Source of the DNA: Fimbriimonadaceae bacterium
GTDB lineage: Bacteria > Armatimonadota > Fimbriimonadia > Fimbriimonadales > Fimbriimonadaceae
Reading direction: 5' to 3'
Assembly: GCA_019638675.1 (NCBI GenBank)
Contig: JAHBTE010000001.1
Location: forward strand, 590,605-654,604
Length of the DNA stretch: 64,000 nucleotides
The notes under the pieces are model-generated. The model was not told the DNA's origin, searched no databases, and saw only the letters and a list, made by a program, of their open reading frames with translations. Each line of letters opens with the position of its first letter. Position 1 is the first letter of the stretch. Position numbers and translations under genes: made by a program. Below are positions 24,916-32,953 of the stretch, piece after piece.

Positions 24916-25836
24916 GTGAACTATGGTGACGTTATTGCCACTGGTAGACTCGAATCCGTGTCCAGCGAATCAATCATCGACCAATATCGGGAAAAAGTCG
25001 ATGCGCGATTGATCAACTTATTACCGAGTGAAGCGACTCTTCCGACCGAACTCCACCAAGCAATCCGCTACTCTGCGCTGGGAACTGGAAAACGGCTTCG
25101 TCCAGCTATCACGATGGCGGCGGCTAAGGCATGTGGTGCTAACCCACTACTCGCTCTTGATGCAGGGTGTGCCACCGAGTTGGTTCACTGTTTTTCGCTG
25201 ATTCACGACGATCTGCCCGCAATTGATAACGATGATCTCCGCCGTGGGCAACCGACCTGCCACAAAGCTTACGGAGAGGCAATCGCGATCCTCGCCGGAG
25301 ACGCTCTGTTTGCCCTCGCCTTTGAAATTCTAGCGAACTCCATTGCCGACCCGACCAAGGCACAGAAATCTCTTCTCTGCCTCGCCCGGGCAAGTGGCTC
25401 ACAAGGTCTGGTGGGAGGTGAAGTGCTGGATATCCAGGCAGAAGGTCAATCGGGCGATATGGCGTTATTGCAGACCATTCATGCTCGGAAAACCGGGGCT
25501 TTGCTTGGAGCATGCTGTGAAATAGGCGCAATCATTGCGGGAGCTTCATCAGAACACCAAGCGAATCTCAAACAGTTCGGCGAGCAAATCGGCTTGGCAT
25601 TCCAGGTTGCAGATGATGTCCTGAACGAAACATCTACGCCCGAACAGCTTGGAAAGGCCGTAGGCAGTGACTCAGCAATGGCAAAGCTCACCTATCCAAG
25701 CCTCATTGGGCTCGAAAGCTCAAAGGCTCTTGCCTCGGAGCTAGTGAATGAAGCCTTAAAGTTGATCGAAGGATTGCCCGGAGATACAAGCGAGCTAAAA
25801 GGGCTCGCCGAATACGCGGTCATTCGTGATTGGTAG
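24916..25836 (+). CDS. ispA: short-chain polyprenyl diphosphate synthase (IspA-like)
   Basis: Condenses isopentenyl diphosphate with allylic diphosphates to make farnesyl or geranylgeranyl diphosphate. The 306-residue protein has GTGKRLRP, the first Asp-rich motif as HDDLPAIDNDDLRRG (bacterial DDx4D type), GGEVLDIQAE, and the second motif as QVADDVLN. In the second motif the last Asp of DDxxD is Asn. The GTG start at 24916 gives about 35 residues before the first helix; shorter starts are possible. Chain length is not certain. Confidence 0.88.
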   Translation: MNYGDVIATGRLESVSSESIIDQYREKVDARLINLLPSEATLPTELHQAIRYSALGTGKRLRPAITMAAAKACGANPLLALDAGCATELVHCFSLIHDDLPAIDNDDLRRGQPTCHKAYGEAIAILAGDALFALAFEILANSIADPTKAQKSLLCLARASGSQGLVGGEVLDIQAEGQSGDMALLQTIHARKTGALLGACCEIGAIIAGASSEHQANLKQFGEQIGLAFQVADDVLNETSTPEQLGKAVGSDSAMAKLTYPSLIGLESSKALASELVNEALKLIEGLPGDTSELKGLAEYAVIRDW

Positions 25837-25837
25837 G

Positions 25838-26752
25838 TTATTTATACAAATCGCCACTGAGATACTTCAATCCAGAGTCGGGAATGATCGTGACGATTTT
25901 TTTGCCCGCGCCGAGTTGTTTCGCTCTTTCAATAGCCGTCCAGACATTGGCTCCCGCCGTATATCCGCTAAAAATCCCTTCGACTCTCGCTAGTTTTCGG
26001 GCAGTTTCAGCGGCGTTTTGATCGGTTACGGCAATAATTTCATCCACTAAATCCGATCGGAATATGGAAGGCACAAATCCCGCCCCGATGCCTTCTAACT
26101 TGTGTTTGCCTTTGGTATTCCCGCCAGACAAGGCACGAACTTCGTCCGGCTCAATAGCAATGCAACGGATACGAAGATTTCTTTCTTTCAACACTTCAGC
26201 ATTGCCTGAAAAGCTTCCACCAGTGCCGACCCCCATGATGAACTCATCTATTTCTGAGCCCAGTTCATCCATGATTTCGTGCGCCATCACGTGATAAGCC
26301 CGGCGATTGTCGATGTTATTGAACTGGTCGGTCCAGAAAGTATTGGGGTTCATGCTGATCTCTCTCACTCTTTCAATCAGGTCTGCGATGAGTTGAGCCG
26401 TGATCTTGCCATCCTCTGTGTTAATGAGGTCAAGTTCAGCCCCGAACGCACGCATTGTTTGCAGTTTCTCCTCGCTGAACGCATTGGATGAAGCAAATCT
26501 GGCTTTATATCCCTTCACCGCGCAAACCATAGCCAGCGAACTGCCAGTGCTACCGCCCGTGTAATCTACAACCGTTCCACCTGGTACGAGTTCACCGCGT
26601 TCCTCGGCGCCTTCGACCATCGCCAGAGCCATGCGATCTTTCATGCTTCCGGTCGGATTTGCGCCTTCGTATTTGACATAGATATCGGCACAACCAGGCA
26701 GGGCGAGCCGTTCTAGTTTGAGTAACGGTGTATTCCCGATCTTCAGCATCAA
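25838..26752 (-). CDS. PLP-dependent cysteine synthase/cystathionine beta-synthase family enzyme
   Basis: Fold type II PLP enzyme of 304 residues. The PLP lysine lies in PTGSMKDRMA, the phosphate-binding loop in GVGTGGSFSG and the substrate loop in TGGSTGSSLA. Sequence and length fit the cysteine synthase family, though the usual TSGNTG is TGGSTG, so the acceptor substrate may differ from O-acetylserine. Convergent with ispA, with one base between stops; three bases after the M48 gene. Confidence 0.88.
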   Translation of the reverse strand: MMLKIGNTPLLKLERLALPGCADIYVKYEGANPTGSMKDRMALAMVEGAEERGELVPGGTVVDYTGGSTGSSLAMVCAVKGYKARFASSNAFSEEKLQTMRAFGAELDLINTEDGKITAQLIADLIERVREISMNPNTFWTDQFNNIDNRRAYHVMAHEIMDELGSEIDEFIMGVGTGGSFSGNAEVLKERNLRIRCIAIEPDEVRALSGGNTKGKHKLEGIGAGFVPSIFRSDLVDEIIAVTDQNAAETARKLARVEGIFSGYTAGANVWTAIERAKQLGAGKKIVTIIPDSGLKYLSGDLYK

Positions 26753-26755
26753 AGC

Positions 26756-27625
26756 CTATATTACTTTTGGATAATTTCCGCTAAGAATCCGACCGTAATT
26801 ACCGCTTTCGTACCAATGTTCCAGGTGCTGAACCCGGTGAACTGGCATCGGGTGAGTTGAACCCATTCCGTAAGTCATAAAGATCAGCATTTTTCCGATG
26901 CTGTCAAAAAAGTTCATATCCTGATAGGTTCTCGCTTGATCCAGAAACTCATCGGTGCTTGCTTCATGAGAAAGGCGGTTAGGGCCGCCTGTCAGCATCA
27001 AATTGGCACTAGCCGAAGTACGGAAATTCTGTGAGCAGAGCAATCCGGCTCGGTCGGCGGTGATTTCAGCCTGCCGTGACCATTCAAAAAATGCCGCAAC
27101 CAACGCCAGTTGAGCCGCATCGCCCAAACCAAGAGTCCGGCGAGCAAGCATTTCCATGAGTGGCATAAGTAACGTCGCGACTTCTTGGTAGAGAATATGC
27201 CCGGCTTTAATGTGCCCGAGTTCGTGACCGATGAGGTGGTAAAGCTGTTCGTCGTCCAGCGTTTCCACGATTGCACTGCGGAGTGTGATGTAAGGTCGTT
27301 CAACACCACCCGCGTGGGCATTGGGAAACGGGTTGCTAGAAAGATAAAGTTCTGGCTCCGGCATATCCAAAATAGCGCAACATTCTTTTAGAATTTTATG
27401 GAGCGAGCCATACTGCTTGGGCCCGCATCGCACGCTCATCGCCATATTCCAGCAGTAAATCCAGCGATCTAACCCTGATTCGTGGAATTTTCGAATCACC
27501 ATTGGAAGTAGCGGCACTTTTTTCAAAGCTTCCAACGCTTTACGGTCGGTATCCGCTAAAAATGCGTCAACTGAGATATCCGGAAACTGCTTGCGCTGGG
27601 TCGTGGTTGCTTGTTTGCGTGCCAT
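26756..27625 (-). CDS. M48-family metallopeptidase
   Basis: A zinc metallopeptidase of 289 residues with the HExxH motif in LIGHELGHIKAGH and a downstream third ligand region (EITADRAGLL) as in HtpX/Ste24-type M48 enzymes. It lacks the strong N-terminal transmembrane helices of HtpX; a hydrophobic stretch follows the active site (about residues 150-180). Probably membrane-associated proteolysis. Co-directional with the downstream PLP enzyme, three bases away. Confidence 0.85.
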   Translation of the reverse strand: MARKQATTTQRKQFPDISVDAFLADTDRKALEALKKVPLLPMVIRKFHESGLDRWIYCWNMAMSVRCGPKQYGSLHKILKECCAILDMPEPELYLSSNPFPNAHAGGVERPYITLRSAIVETLDDEQLYHLIGHELGHIKAGHILYQEVATLLMPLMEMLARRTLGLGDAAQLALVAAFFEWSRQAEITADRAGLLCSQNFRTSASANLMLTGGPNRLSHEASTDEFLDQARTYQDMNFFDSIGKMLIFMTYGMGSTHPMPVHRVQHLEHWYESGNYGRILSGNYPKVI

Positions 27626-27683
27626 GGGCTAATCTTCATTACGGAGATTCGGCAATTGAGTTGCTTAATCCCTGGATCTGACT

Positions 27684-28478
27684 ATGGCAAAACTCGCACC
27701 ATTCGCGCTTGTGGAAGCGTTTTGTACCGATCAAGCTCATTCCGGCAACCCGGCAGGAGTGGTGATTCTTGATTCATGGCCAAGCGACACAGTATTGCAA
27801 GGATTAGCCTCTACGATCAACCAAGCCGAAACCGCATACGTTGTGGCCAATAGCCAGGGTTATGATTTGCGCTGGTTTACACCGGGAGTCGAGGTTCGTT
27901 TGTGCGGGCATGCAACGTTGGCAACCGCGACCTACCTTAATAAGCTGAATCCAGCTTTGAACGACTTTGAGTTTTCCACTTTGTCAGGAAAGCTCAGTTG
28001 CCGAATCGAAAACGGAGTCGGCGAATTGAATTTCCCAGTAGCTCAGCAAATTCCAGATATGGTTGCACCTGGCTATTTGCGCGAGCTATTTCCTGATGCT
28101 CAAGCGATCCACGCCAAGGGCGATGATTGGTTCGTAGAATTGAAGTCCGAGGCAGAGGTTATTGCTTTTCAACCAGATTTCGCTAAAATTGCGACCTGTG
28201 GGTTACGAGGGCTGAGCATCACGGCTAGGGGCTCGCAAACCGATTTCTGCTACCGATTTTTTGCCCCGCAATCCGGAGTGGACGAAGACCACGCAACTGG
28301 TTCGGCTCAAACTTACCTCGTGCCTTATTGGGCAGAAGTTCTTGGAAAGAGTCAACTCACTTCACTCCAACTCTCGAATAGAAAAGGAGCGTTTGAATCA
28401 ACTTTAGCGTGCGATCGGGTTCAAATCCGAGGGAAATCTAACCTCTTGGTTGAAGGATCAATCACGATCCAAGAATGA
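27684..28478 (+). CDS. PhzF family isomerase
   Basis: A 264-residue PhzF/diaminopimelate epimerase-fold protein. Features: GNPAGVV near residue 25, the catalytic Glu in NQAETAYV, RWFTPGVEVRLCGHATLA, and C-terminal DEDHATGSAQ. The family catalyses proton-shift isomerisations; the physiological substrate of most stand-alone members is unknown, and no phenazine genes are present. Single gene, convergent with the CheX-like gene. Confidence 0.9.
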   Translation: MAKLAPFALVEAFCTDQAHSGNPAGVVILDSWPSDTVLQGLASTINQAETAYVVANSQGYDLRWFTPGVEVRLCGHATLATATYLNKLNPALNDFEFSTLSGKLSCRIENGVGELNFPVAQQIPDMVAPGYLRELFPDAQAIHAKGDDWFVELKSEAEVIAFQPDFAKIATCGLRGLSITARGSQTDFCYRFFAPQSGVDEDHATGSAQTYLVPYWAEVLGKSQLTSLQLSNRKGAFESTLACDRVQIRGKSNLLVEGSITIQE

Positions 28479-28487
28479 CATTGTTAG

Positions 28488-28967
28488 TTAAGCGGCAGCT
28501 TCTTTAGCCGATCTCAAACTCACATAAATCTCAATTTCACCGACGCCTTCTATTAAAATCGGGATCACCAGAGTTGGAGTGTCAATTCTGGACATACGGA
28601 TGTTTGCGCCCTTGATAATGGTTTGAGATGCCATGTCCGTCGGAAAGCCTTCGGCTGCTAGGAGTTTGAGAGAGCTATCACTCAGTCGTTGCCCAAGTTC
28701 GGCAATCGCAACATCGGCCTCAGCCGTGATATCCGAAAACTGCTTATCTCTCAGCTTTCCCGCGAGTTTTCGGGCTGTGCCTGAGTCCATTCCATAAATG
28801 ACCTGCCCTTCAATTTCGCCCGAAATGGCGCACAAAATATTGATTTGCTGAGATGTGAACAATTCAGGTCGCGCTGAAAGTTGCCCACGTTCGGGCGTGA
28901 TGCCGAAGATTTCTTCGATCACCAAGATCGAACCGGATACGAATGGTGTGATGTACTCAACTTTCAT
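28488..28967 (-). CDS. cheX: CheX-like protein with altered phosphatase motif
   Basis: A 159-residue CheX/CheC-family domain, normally a phosphatase for phospho-CheY. The fold is recognised from TPFVSGSILVIEEIFG, GEIEGQVIYGM, and the catalytic helix VAIAELGQRLSD. In that helix the usual ExxN is Glu90-x-x-Gln93, so the catalytic Asn is replaced. It is the last gene of a cheD-HDOD-cheX operon. It could be a weak phosphatase or a binding domain only (inference). Symbol is by family. Confidence 0.78.
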   Translation of the reverse strand: MKVEYITPFVSGSILVIEEIFGITPERGQLSARPELFTSQQINILCAISGEIEGQVIYGMDSGTARKLAGKLRDKQFSDITAEADVAIAELGQRLSDSSLKLLAAEGFPTDMASQTIIKGANIRMSRIDTPTLVIPILIEGVGEIEIYVSLRSAKEAAA

Positions 28968-28990
28968 AGTGAATCATCACTCACCGGGGT

Positions 28991-29854
28991 TTATGCGGCG
29001 AGTTCCTTGAATAGAGATTCGTACTCTTCGTACTGGGAGACAAATTCGTCGGTTAGTGCTTCGATATCTTCTGGTTTGATGTTCAGTCTAACTAAACTCT
29101 CTTCATCAAATCTGTAAAGCAGGCCGTCTCCGCCAAGCCCGTAACCCATGGAAGAGCAGATATAGTCACCGACATGAACGCAATCAACTAGTTCTTGGAA
29201 TTCCGTTGCGTTGCTCGGTTTGTGGTGAAACAAGTTGCAGGCACAGATTTCTTCTGGTAAGTTCCAGTTGGTCGCGAGGTGGTATCCCACTTGGCAGTGA
29301 TCGTAGCCCAGAACTCTGCGCTCGGCTTCATCGTAAGAAATTCCTTCCCGGCCGGCATAGAGCAGAATCGCGCCCATCTTGTTTTCAAGCCAAACGCTGA
29401 GAGCAACTTTGCCTAAATCGTGGAGAAGTCCAGCTGTAAATGCAACATCCTCTAATGCTTTTCGGGTTGCTCGTGCAACTAATTGGCTGGCGACCGCAGT
29501 TCCAAAAGCGTGACGCCACATTTCCTCTGGCCCAAGGCAGTAGCCAGTGAGAGGTCGTTGCATCCAAGGGTAGGTTCCTGCCACGAGCGCAAGGTTCTTA
29601 ACCGATTTCATCCCGAGAACAACAACTGCCTCACCAAGATCGGTGATTTTTCGCGAAAGGCCGTAAAACGCGCTGTTGGCCAACCGCAAAACTTTTGCGC
29701 TGAGAGCTTGGTCGGTAACTAAGATACGAGCAACTGTCGCAGCACTCGCCTTAGAAGACTGGGTTTCCCGCATGACTTTGATTGCAGCGGCAGGAATGGT
29801 GGGAAGATCGGATGTTTTTTGAACAATCTGTTCGATGGATACGGTGTGGCTCAT
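28991..29854 (-). CDS. HDOD domain protein
   Basis: A 287-residue HDOD protein: helical HD-related output domain, common in bacterial signalling and often near chemotaxis or c-di-GMP genes. Typical segments are LPTIPAAAIKVM, DQALSAKVLRLANSAFYG and GLLHDLGKVALS. An HD pair remains (LLHDLG) but HDOD proteins usually lack full phosphohydrolase ligands. ATG 29854 has GGAGG six bases upstream and overlaps the cheD stop (ATGA), so the two genes are coupled. Confidence 0.9.
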   Translation of the reverse strand: MSHTVSIEQIVQKTSDLPTIPAAAIKVMRETQSSKASAATVARILVTDQALSAKVLRLANSAFYGLSRKITDLGEAVVVLGMKSVKNLALVAGTYPWMQRPLTGYCLGPEEMWRHAFGTAVASQLVARATRKALEDVAFTAGLLHDLGKVALSVWLENKMGAILLYAGREGISYDEAERRVLGYDHCQVGYHLATNWNLPEEICACNLFHHKPSNATEFQELVDCVHVGDYICSSMGYGLGGDGLLYRFDEESLVRLNIKPEDIEALTDEFVSQYEEYESLFKELAA

Positions 29855-30378
29855 GCTGCCTCCAGTTGGGTTCGTTTTAAGATGCAAAGGGTTCTTTCGC
29901 CGCCGTTCGTTGTGCGGACTCGGACTTCACCGGATGCGCTTTCCACGATGAGAGTTCTTCCGTTATTGCCACCAAGGTCAGCGGCGAGCGTTCGGAGTTC
30001 AAGGCTATGAAGTTGGTCGGAAACCGCCGCGACGTTTCGAGTTCCGATGTTAAATTGCTGATTCCTTTCGGCACCAAAAGTAAAAACTTCCGCTCCGCCC
30101 ACGTATGCGATAACTAATCTTGATGCTAAGGCACCTTGTTCTTGCATCTGTCGCACGAGTTCAGCAATACCTGTGCTGACGTATCGGCCCGGTTTATCAA
30201 GAGAAGATTTGTTGAGTACTTTAGGAAGCATCATGTGGACTGTTCCTGTCACACCCGCGACTTCATCCATGGCCACCAGCCCGATGGAAGAACCGATACC
30301 AGGGCAAATCATCGTTGTTTGACCATTTGAGACTCTGATAGTGGCGGCTCCCACTAGAATCTGACTAGGATTTGACAT
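29851..30378 (-). CDS. cheD: CheD-like protein lacking the catalytic cysteine
   Basis: A 175-residue CheD homologue. CheD normally deamidates glutamines of chemoreceptors using a Cys-His pair. Alignment by eye with Thermotoga CheD (GLGSCVAV and 17 residues on to AHVMLP) is unambiguous: here GIGSSIGL and VHMMLP, so Cys27 is Ser while the His is kept at the right spacing, and the position of Thr21 is Cys. C-terminal conserved parts (NIGTRNVAAV, LGGNNGRTL) are intact. ATG 30378 has GAGGGGA upstream. Deamidase activity is doubtful; binding to CheX/CheC-like partners may remain. Confidence 0.85.
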   Translation of the reverse strand: MSNPSQILVGAATIRVSNGQTTMICPGIGSSIGLVAMDEVAGVTGTVHMMLPKVLNKSSLDKPGRYVSTGIAELVRQMQEQGALASRLVIAYVGGAEVFTFGAERNQQFNIGTRNVAAVSDQLHSLELRTLAADLGGNNGRTLIVESASGEVRVRTTNGGERTLCILKRTQLEAA

Positions 30379-30819
30379 ATCTAAAAGTCCCCTCTCATTA
30401 GATTCGAGTGTGTTGAATCTCTTCTCACCGCTGAACTCTGATGGTCGCGACTTTGTCCAGACACGGAAAATCTCATGGCACCAGTGCAAATAATCGGTAA
30501 GAAACTGCCTTTCCATTACACGTATCAGCTAACAAAAATGAGATTTTGAGTTAGGCGACTGAATTCAGACGCAGAAAGTTCGTTGCTATTAAAACTTTTT
30601 ACACTTTTTGATTAAAACATGGTTAAACTACGAGAGTAAGTCAAGGGTCATGACAGGTGCCGGATGTGCATCAGGACATGCCTAGAAAGACTTCTCCCAA
30701 AATTTGGGACGCAACGTTGCTCCTCTCCAGTTGTGTCCCACTTTTTTATTTCTGCATCACCATTTTTAGCTGCCAAAGGTCTAAGCTAGAACCAGCGGTA
30801 AAATGAAGGTTGGCAACTC
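30379..30819. other. intergenic region between divergent cheD and accB-like genes
   Basis: About 440 bases with no convincing gene. The left part, AT-rich, must hold the cheD promoter. The right part (about 30600-30750) has a hairpin series ending in a terminator upstream of the accB-like gene (listed separately). A short frame at 30650 (11 codons, AAGGG just upstream) could be a leader peptide but is not well supported. Confidence 0.5.
30636..30747 (+). promoter_or_regulatory. candidate attenuator/riboswitch leader of the accB-like operon
   Basis: AAGTC (about 30638) can pair with GACTT (about 30688), enclosing GTCATGAC and AGG/CCT-bounded hairpins. It is followed by a terminator: TGGGACGCAAC/GTTGTGTCCCA (11 bp with one G-U, 30705-30740), then six T residues. 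The terminator ends about 70 bases before the accB-like start codon, which fits transcriptional attenuation or a short separate sRNA. No known riboswitch class recognised. Confidence 0.45.
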
Positions 30820-31218
30820 ATGGATCAGCTCAATACCGAAACCATTAGAAAAGCGATCTCCACGGCGAGGGATTCAGGATTCCGGAGCATCAAGCTTAGC
30901 GCGGGCACATCGTCGTTTCAGGGTGTGCTGAGCGAAGAAGCCTTGACATGGGGTGATGAGTGGGAAGATGACACTCAGGCCAGTGGCCCGGTAACAAAGG
31001 CGATCAATTCGCCAGTAGTGGGCTATCTCAAGTTGATTGCCGACAAAGCCAAAGTGGGCGAGACAATATCAGAAGGAGACCAGATCGGCGACATCATTGC
31101 GCTTGGCATTGCCAATGAATTTCTTGCAACCTGCTCAGGAAAAGTTATCGCCGTCCACGTTAACGATGGCGAACCGGTGGAATACGGTCAAACGATTTTG
31201 GAGATTGAACAAAAATGA
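30820..31218 (+). CDS. AccB-like biotin-carrier-domain protein lacking the biotin lysine
   Basis: A 132-residue protein with the shape of the acetyl-CoA carboxylase carrier AccB: helical N-terminus, acidic linker, and a C-terminal biotinyl/lipoyl barrel (about residues 62-131). Family features around the attachment site are kept (SPVVGYL, GDIIALGIANEF, SGKVIAVHVNDGEPVEYGQ), but the EAMKM tetrad reads IALGI, with Gly96 where the biotinylated Lys should be. It lies 0.4 kb upstream of accC in the usual accB-accC order. It could be a regulatory, non-carrier subunit, or a true AccB may lie elsewhere. Confidence 0.8.
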   Translation: MDQLNTETIRKAISTARDSGFRSIKLSAGTSSFQGVLSEEALTWGDEWEDDTQASGPVTKAINSPVVGYLKLIADKAKVGETISEGDQIGDIIALGIANEFLATCSGKVIAVHVNDGEPVEYGQTILEIEQK

Positions 31219-31592
31219 GGCGAATTCGAGGAAATAGCTTAGTCGGGATGCTTGCGGCAGTTGCAGTCCTTATTCTCGCAACTGTGTTTTTCGTGACTGG
31301 TGGAAAGTTCATGGGAGGCAAGAGCACAGCTCGAGCTGATGGAAAAGGTGAAACACTCATTGGTCAATCCATGTACCGAGGCAAAGATGCCAAGTGTATG
31401 AGCAACATAGGTCAGGTTCGGTCATCCATCAGCATCAACACTGATCCGGTCGAAAACACATTTCCGCAATCTATAGAAGAAACCAAACTCGGGCAAGATT
31501 TCTACAAATGCCCGGTTGGTGGCGAACCGTACGAGTACGATCCCACCACTGGCAAGGTTCGATGCGTTCATAAGGGGCACGAGAAATACTGA
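31215..31592 (+). CDS. pilin-like protein with single N-terminal membrane helix
   Basis: A 125-residue protein. A basic N-terminus and GNSLVGMLAAVAVLIL resemble a type IV prepilin leader and helix (Gly, then Asn-Ser-Leu-Val), but position 5 is Gly rather than Glu. The remainder contains CMSNIGQVRSSI and a FYKCPVGGEPYEYDP segment like small major-pseudopilin proteins of related phyla. The start overlaps the accB-like stop (ATGA) and its stop abuts accC. Function uncertain; a pseudopilin or membrane-anchored accessory protein. Confidence 0.65.
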   Translation: MRRIRGNSLVGMLAAVAVLILATVFFVTGGKFMGGKSTARADGKGETLIGQSMYRGKDAKCMSNIGQVRSSISINTDPVENTFPQSIEETKLGQDFYKCPVGGEPYEYDPTTGKVRCVHKGHEKY

Positions 31593-32953
31593 TGTTTAAA
31601 CGAATTCTCATCGCCAACCGTGGCGAAATCGCCTGCCGTGTCATCCGTGCCTGCCATGAACTGGGAATTGAAGCCATCGCCGTATACAGCGAAGCAGATA
31701 AAGGCAGTCGCCACGTTGCTATGGCTGATCGAGCAATCTGTATTGGTGCTGGCACAAACACGGAAAGCTATCTAAACCTGCCAAACGTTTTGATGGCTTG
31801 CGAAATAACTGGAGCAGAGGCCGTCCACCCAGGATTTGGCTACTTCAGCGAACGTCCAAGCTTCGCCGCCGCATTGGAATCCATGGGGATCACCTTTATT
31901 GGCCCGTCAATCGCGGCCATCGAAGCAATGGGGGATAAAGCCAAAGCCAAAGAAGCTGCGATTAAAGCCGAGTGCCCCGTCGTTCCAGGTTCAACTGGAG
32001 CGGTTCCGACCGATCAAGATGCTCTTAAGTGGGCGGAAAAAATCGGATACCCCGTTCTGCTCAAGGCCGTAGCAGGTGGCGGTGGACGCGGCATCCGACG
32101 AGTGGATTCAGCCGACGAGCTCGTTCACCAATTCAAAACCGCGCAGGCGGAAGCACAAGCAAGTTTTGGTAACAGCGATATGCTGGTCGAAAAGTGTGTT
32201 GTGGAACCTCGACACGTTGAAATCCAGATTCTAGCCGACGAACATGGAAAAGTTCTGCACATCGGAGAACGCGAATGTTCGGTTCAAAACCTCCGACACC
32301 AAAAGATTGTCGAAGAAGCTCCGTGCGCAGTCTTGACGCAAGAATTAAGAGACAAGATGGGGTCGGCGGCGGTTAGAGTTGCCAGCGAAGTGGGTTACAC
32401 GAACGCAGGAACTGTTGAATTCTTACTTGATTCGAGCGGCGACTTCTACTTCCTTGAAATGAATACTCGGATTCAAGTCGAACATCCCGTTACGGAGCAG
32501 GTGAGCGGACTCGATCTTGTTCAATGGCAAATTCGGATTGCGTCAGGCGAGCCTTTGCCATTTTCGCAGGAGCATATTCAACTGCGAGGCCACGCGATTG
32601 AAGCCCGAATCACCGCTCAAGATCCAGACAAAGACTTTGCTCCGTGTACCGGAAAAATCACTAGGTGGGATGCGCCAGGTTTCCGAGGTGTACGACTCGA
32701 CACCCACGCGTATGCAGGGTTCGAGGTTTCGCCTTACTACGATCCGATGATCGCAAAACTCATCGTCACGGCTGAAGACCGAGCGACCGCAGTCCGACGG
32801 CTACAAGTAGCACTTGATGAATTCAACGTCGAAGGAATTCAAACCAACATCCCATTCCTTCGCCGTATGGTTCGCCACCCGGATTACATCAAGGGCGAAG
32901 TCAGTACAGCGTTTGTTGGTCGGTTCTTGCAGGAGGCACCTACTAGTGCCTGA
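31592..32953 (+). CDS. accC: biotin carboxylase subunit of acetyl-CoA carboxylase
   Basis: ATP-grasp enzyme that carboxylates biotin on a carrier protein in fatty acid synthesis. The 453-residue protein has FKRILIANRGEIACRVIRAC, the ATP-lid AGGGGRGIR, ECSVQNLRHQK, FLEMNTRIQVEHPVTE and a C-terminal biotin carboxylase domain. Length is normal. The adjacent AccB-like protein cannot be biotinylated at the usual site, so AccC must use another carrier protein or another residue. It overlaps nusB by eight bases. Confidence 0.94.
   Translation: MFKRILIANRGEIACRVIRACHELGIEAIAVYSEADKGSRHVAMADRAICIGAGTNTESYLNLPNVLMACEITGAEAVHPGFGYFSERPSFAAALESMGITFIGPSIAAIEAMGDKAKAKEAAIKAECPVVPGSTGAVPTDQDALKWAEKIGYPVLLKAVAGGGGRGIRRVDSADELVHQFKTAQAEAQASFGNSDMLVEKCVVEPRHVEIQILADEHGKVLHIGERECSVQNLRHQKIVEEAPCAVLTQELRDKMGSAAVRVASEVGYTNAGTVEFLLDSSGDFYFLEMNTRIQVEHPVTEQVSGLDLVQWQIRIASGEPLPFSQEHIQLRGHAIEARITAQDPDKDFAPCTGKITRWDAPGFRGVRLDTHAYAGFEVSPYYDPMIAKLIVTAEDRATAVRRLQVALDEFNVEGIQTNIPFLRRMVRHPDYIKGEVSTAFVGRFLQEAPTSA

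Noticed and set aside
30700-30745. GGGACGCAA resembling the core of a c-di-GMP-I riboswitch
   Set aside because: The required 5' AAACC segment, tetraloop receptor and second stem are missing; the sequence is part of a terminator hairpin.
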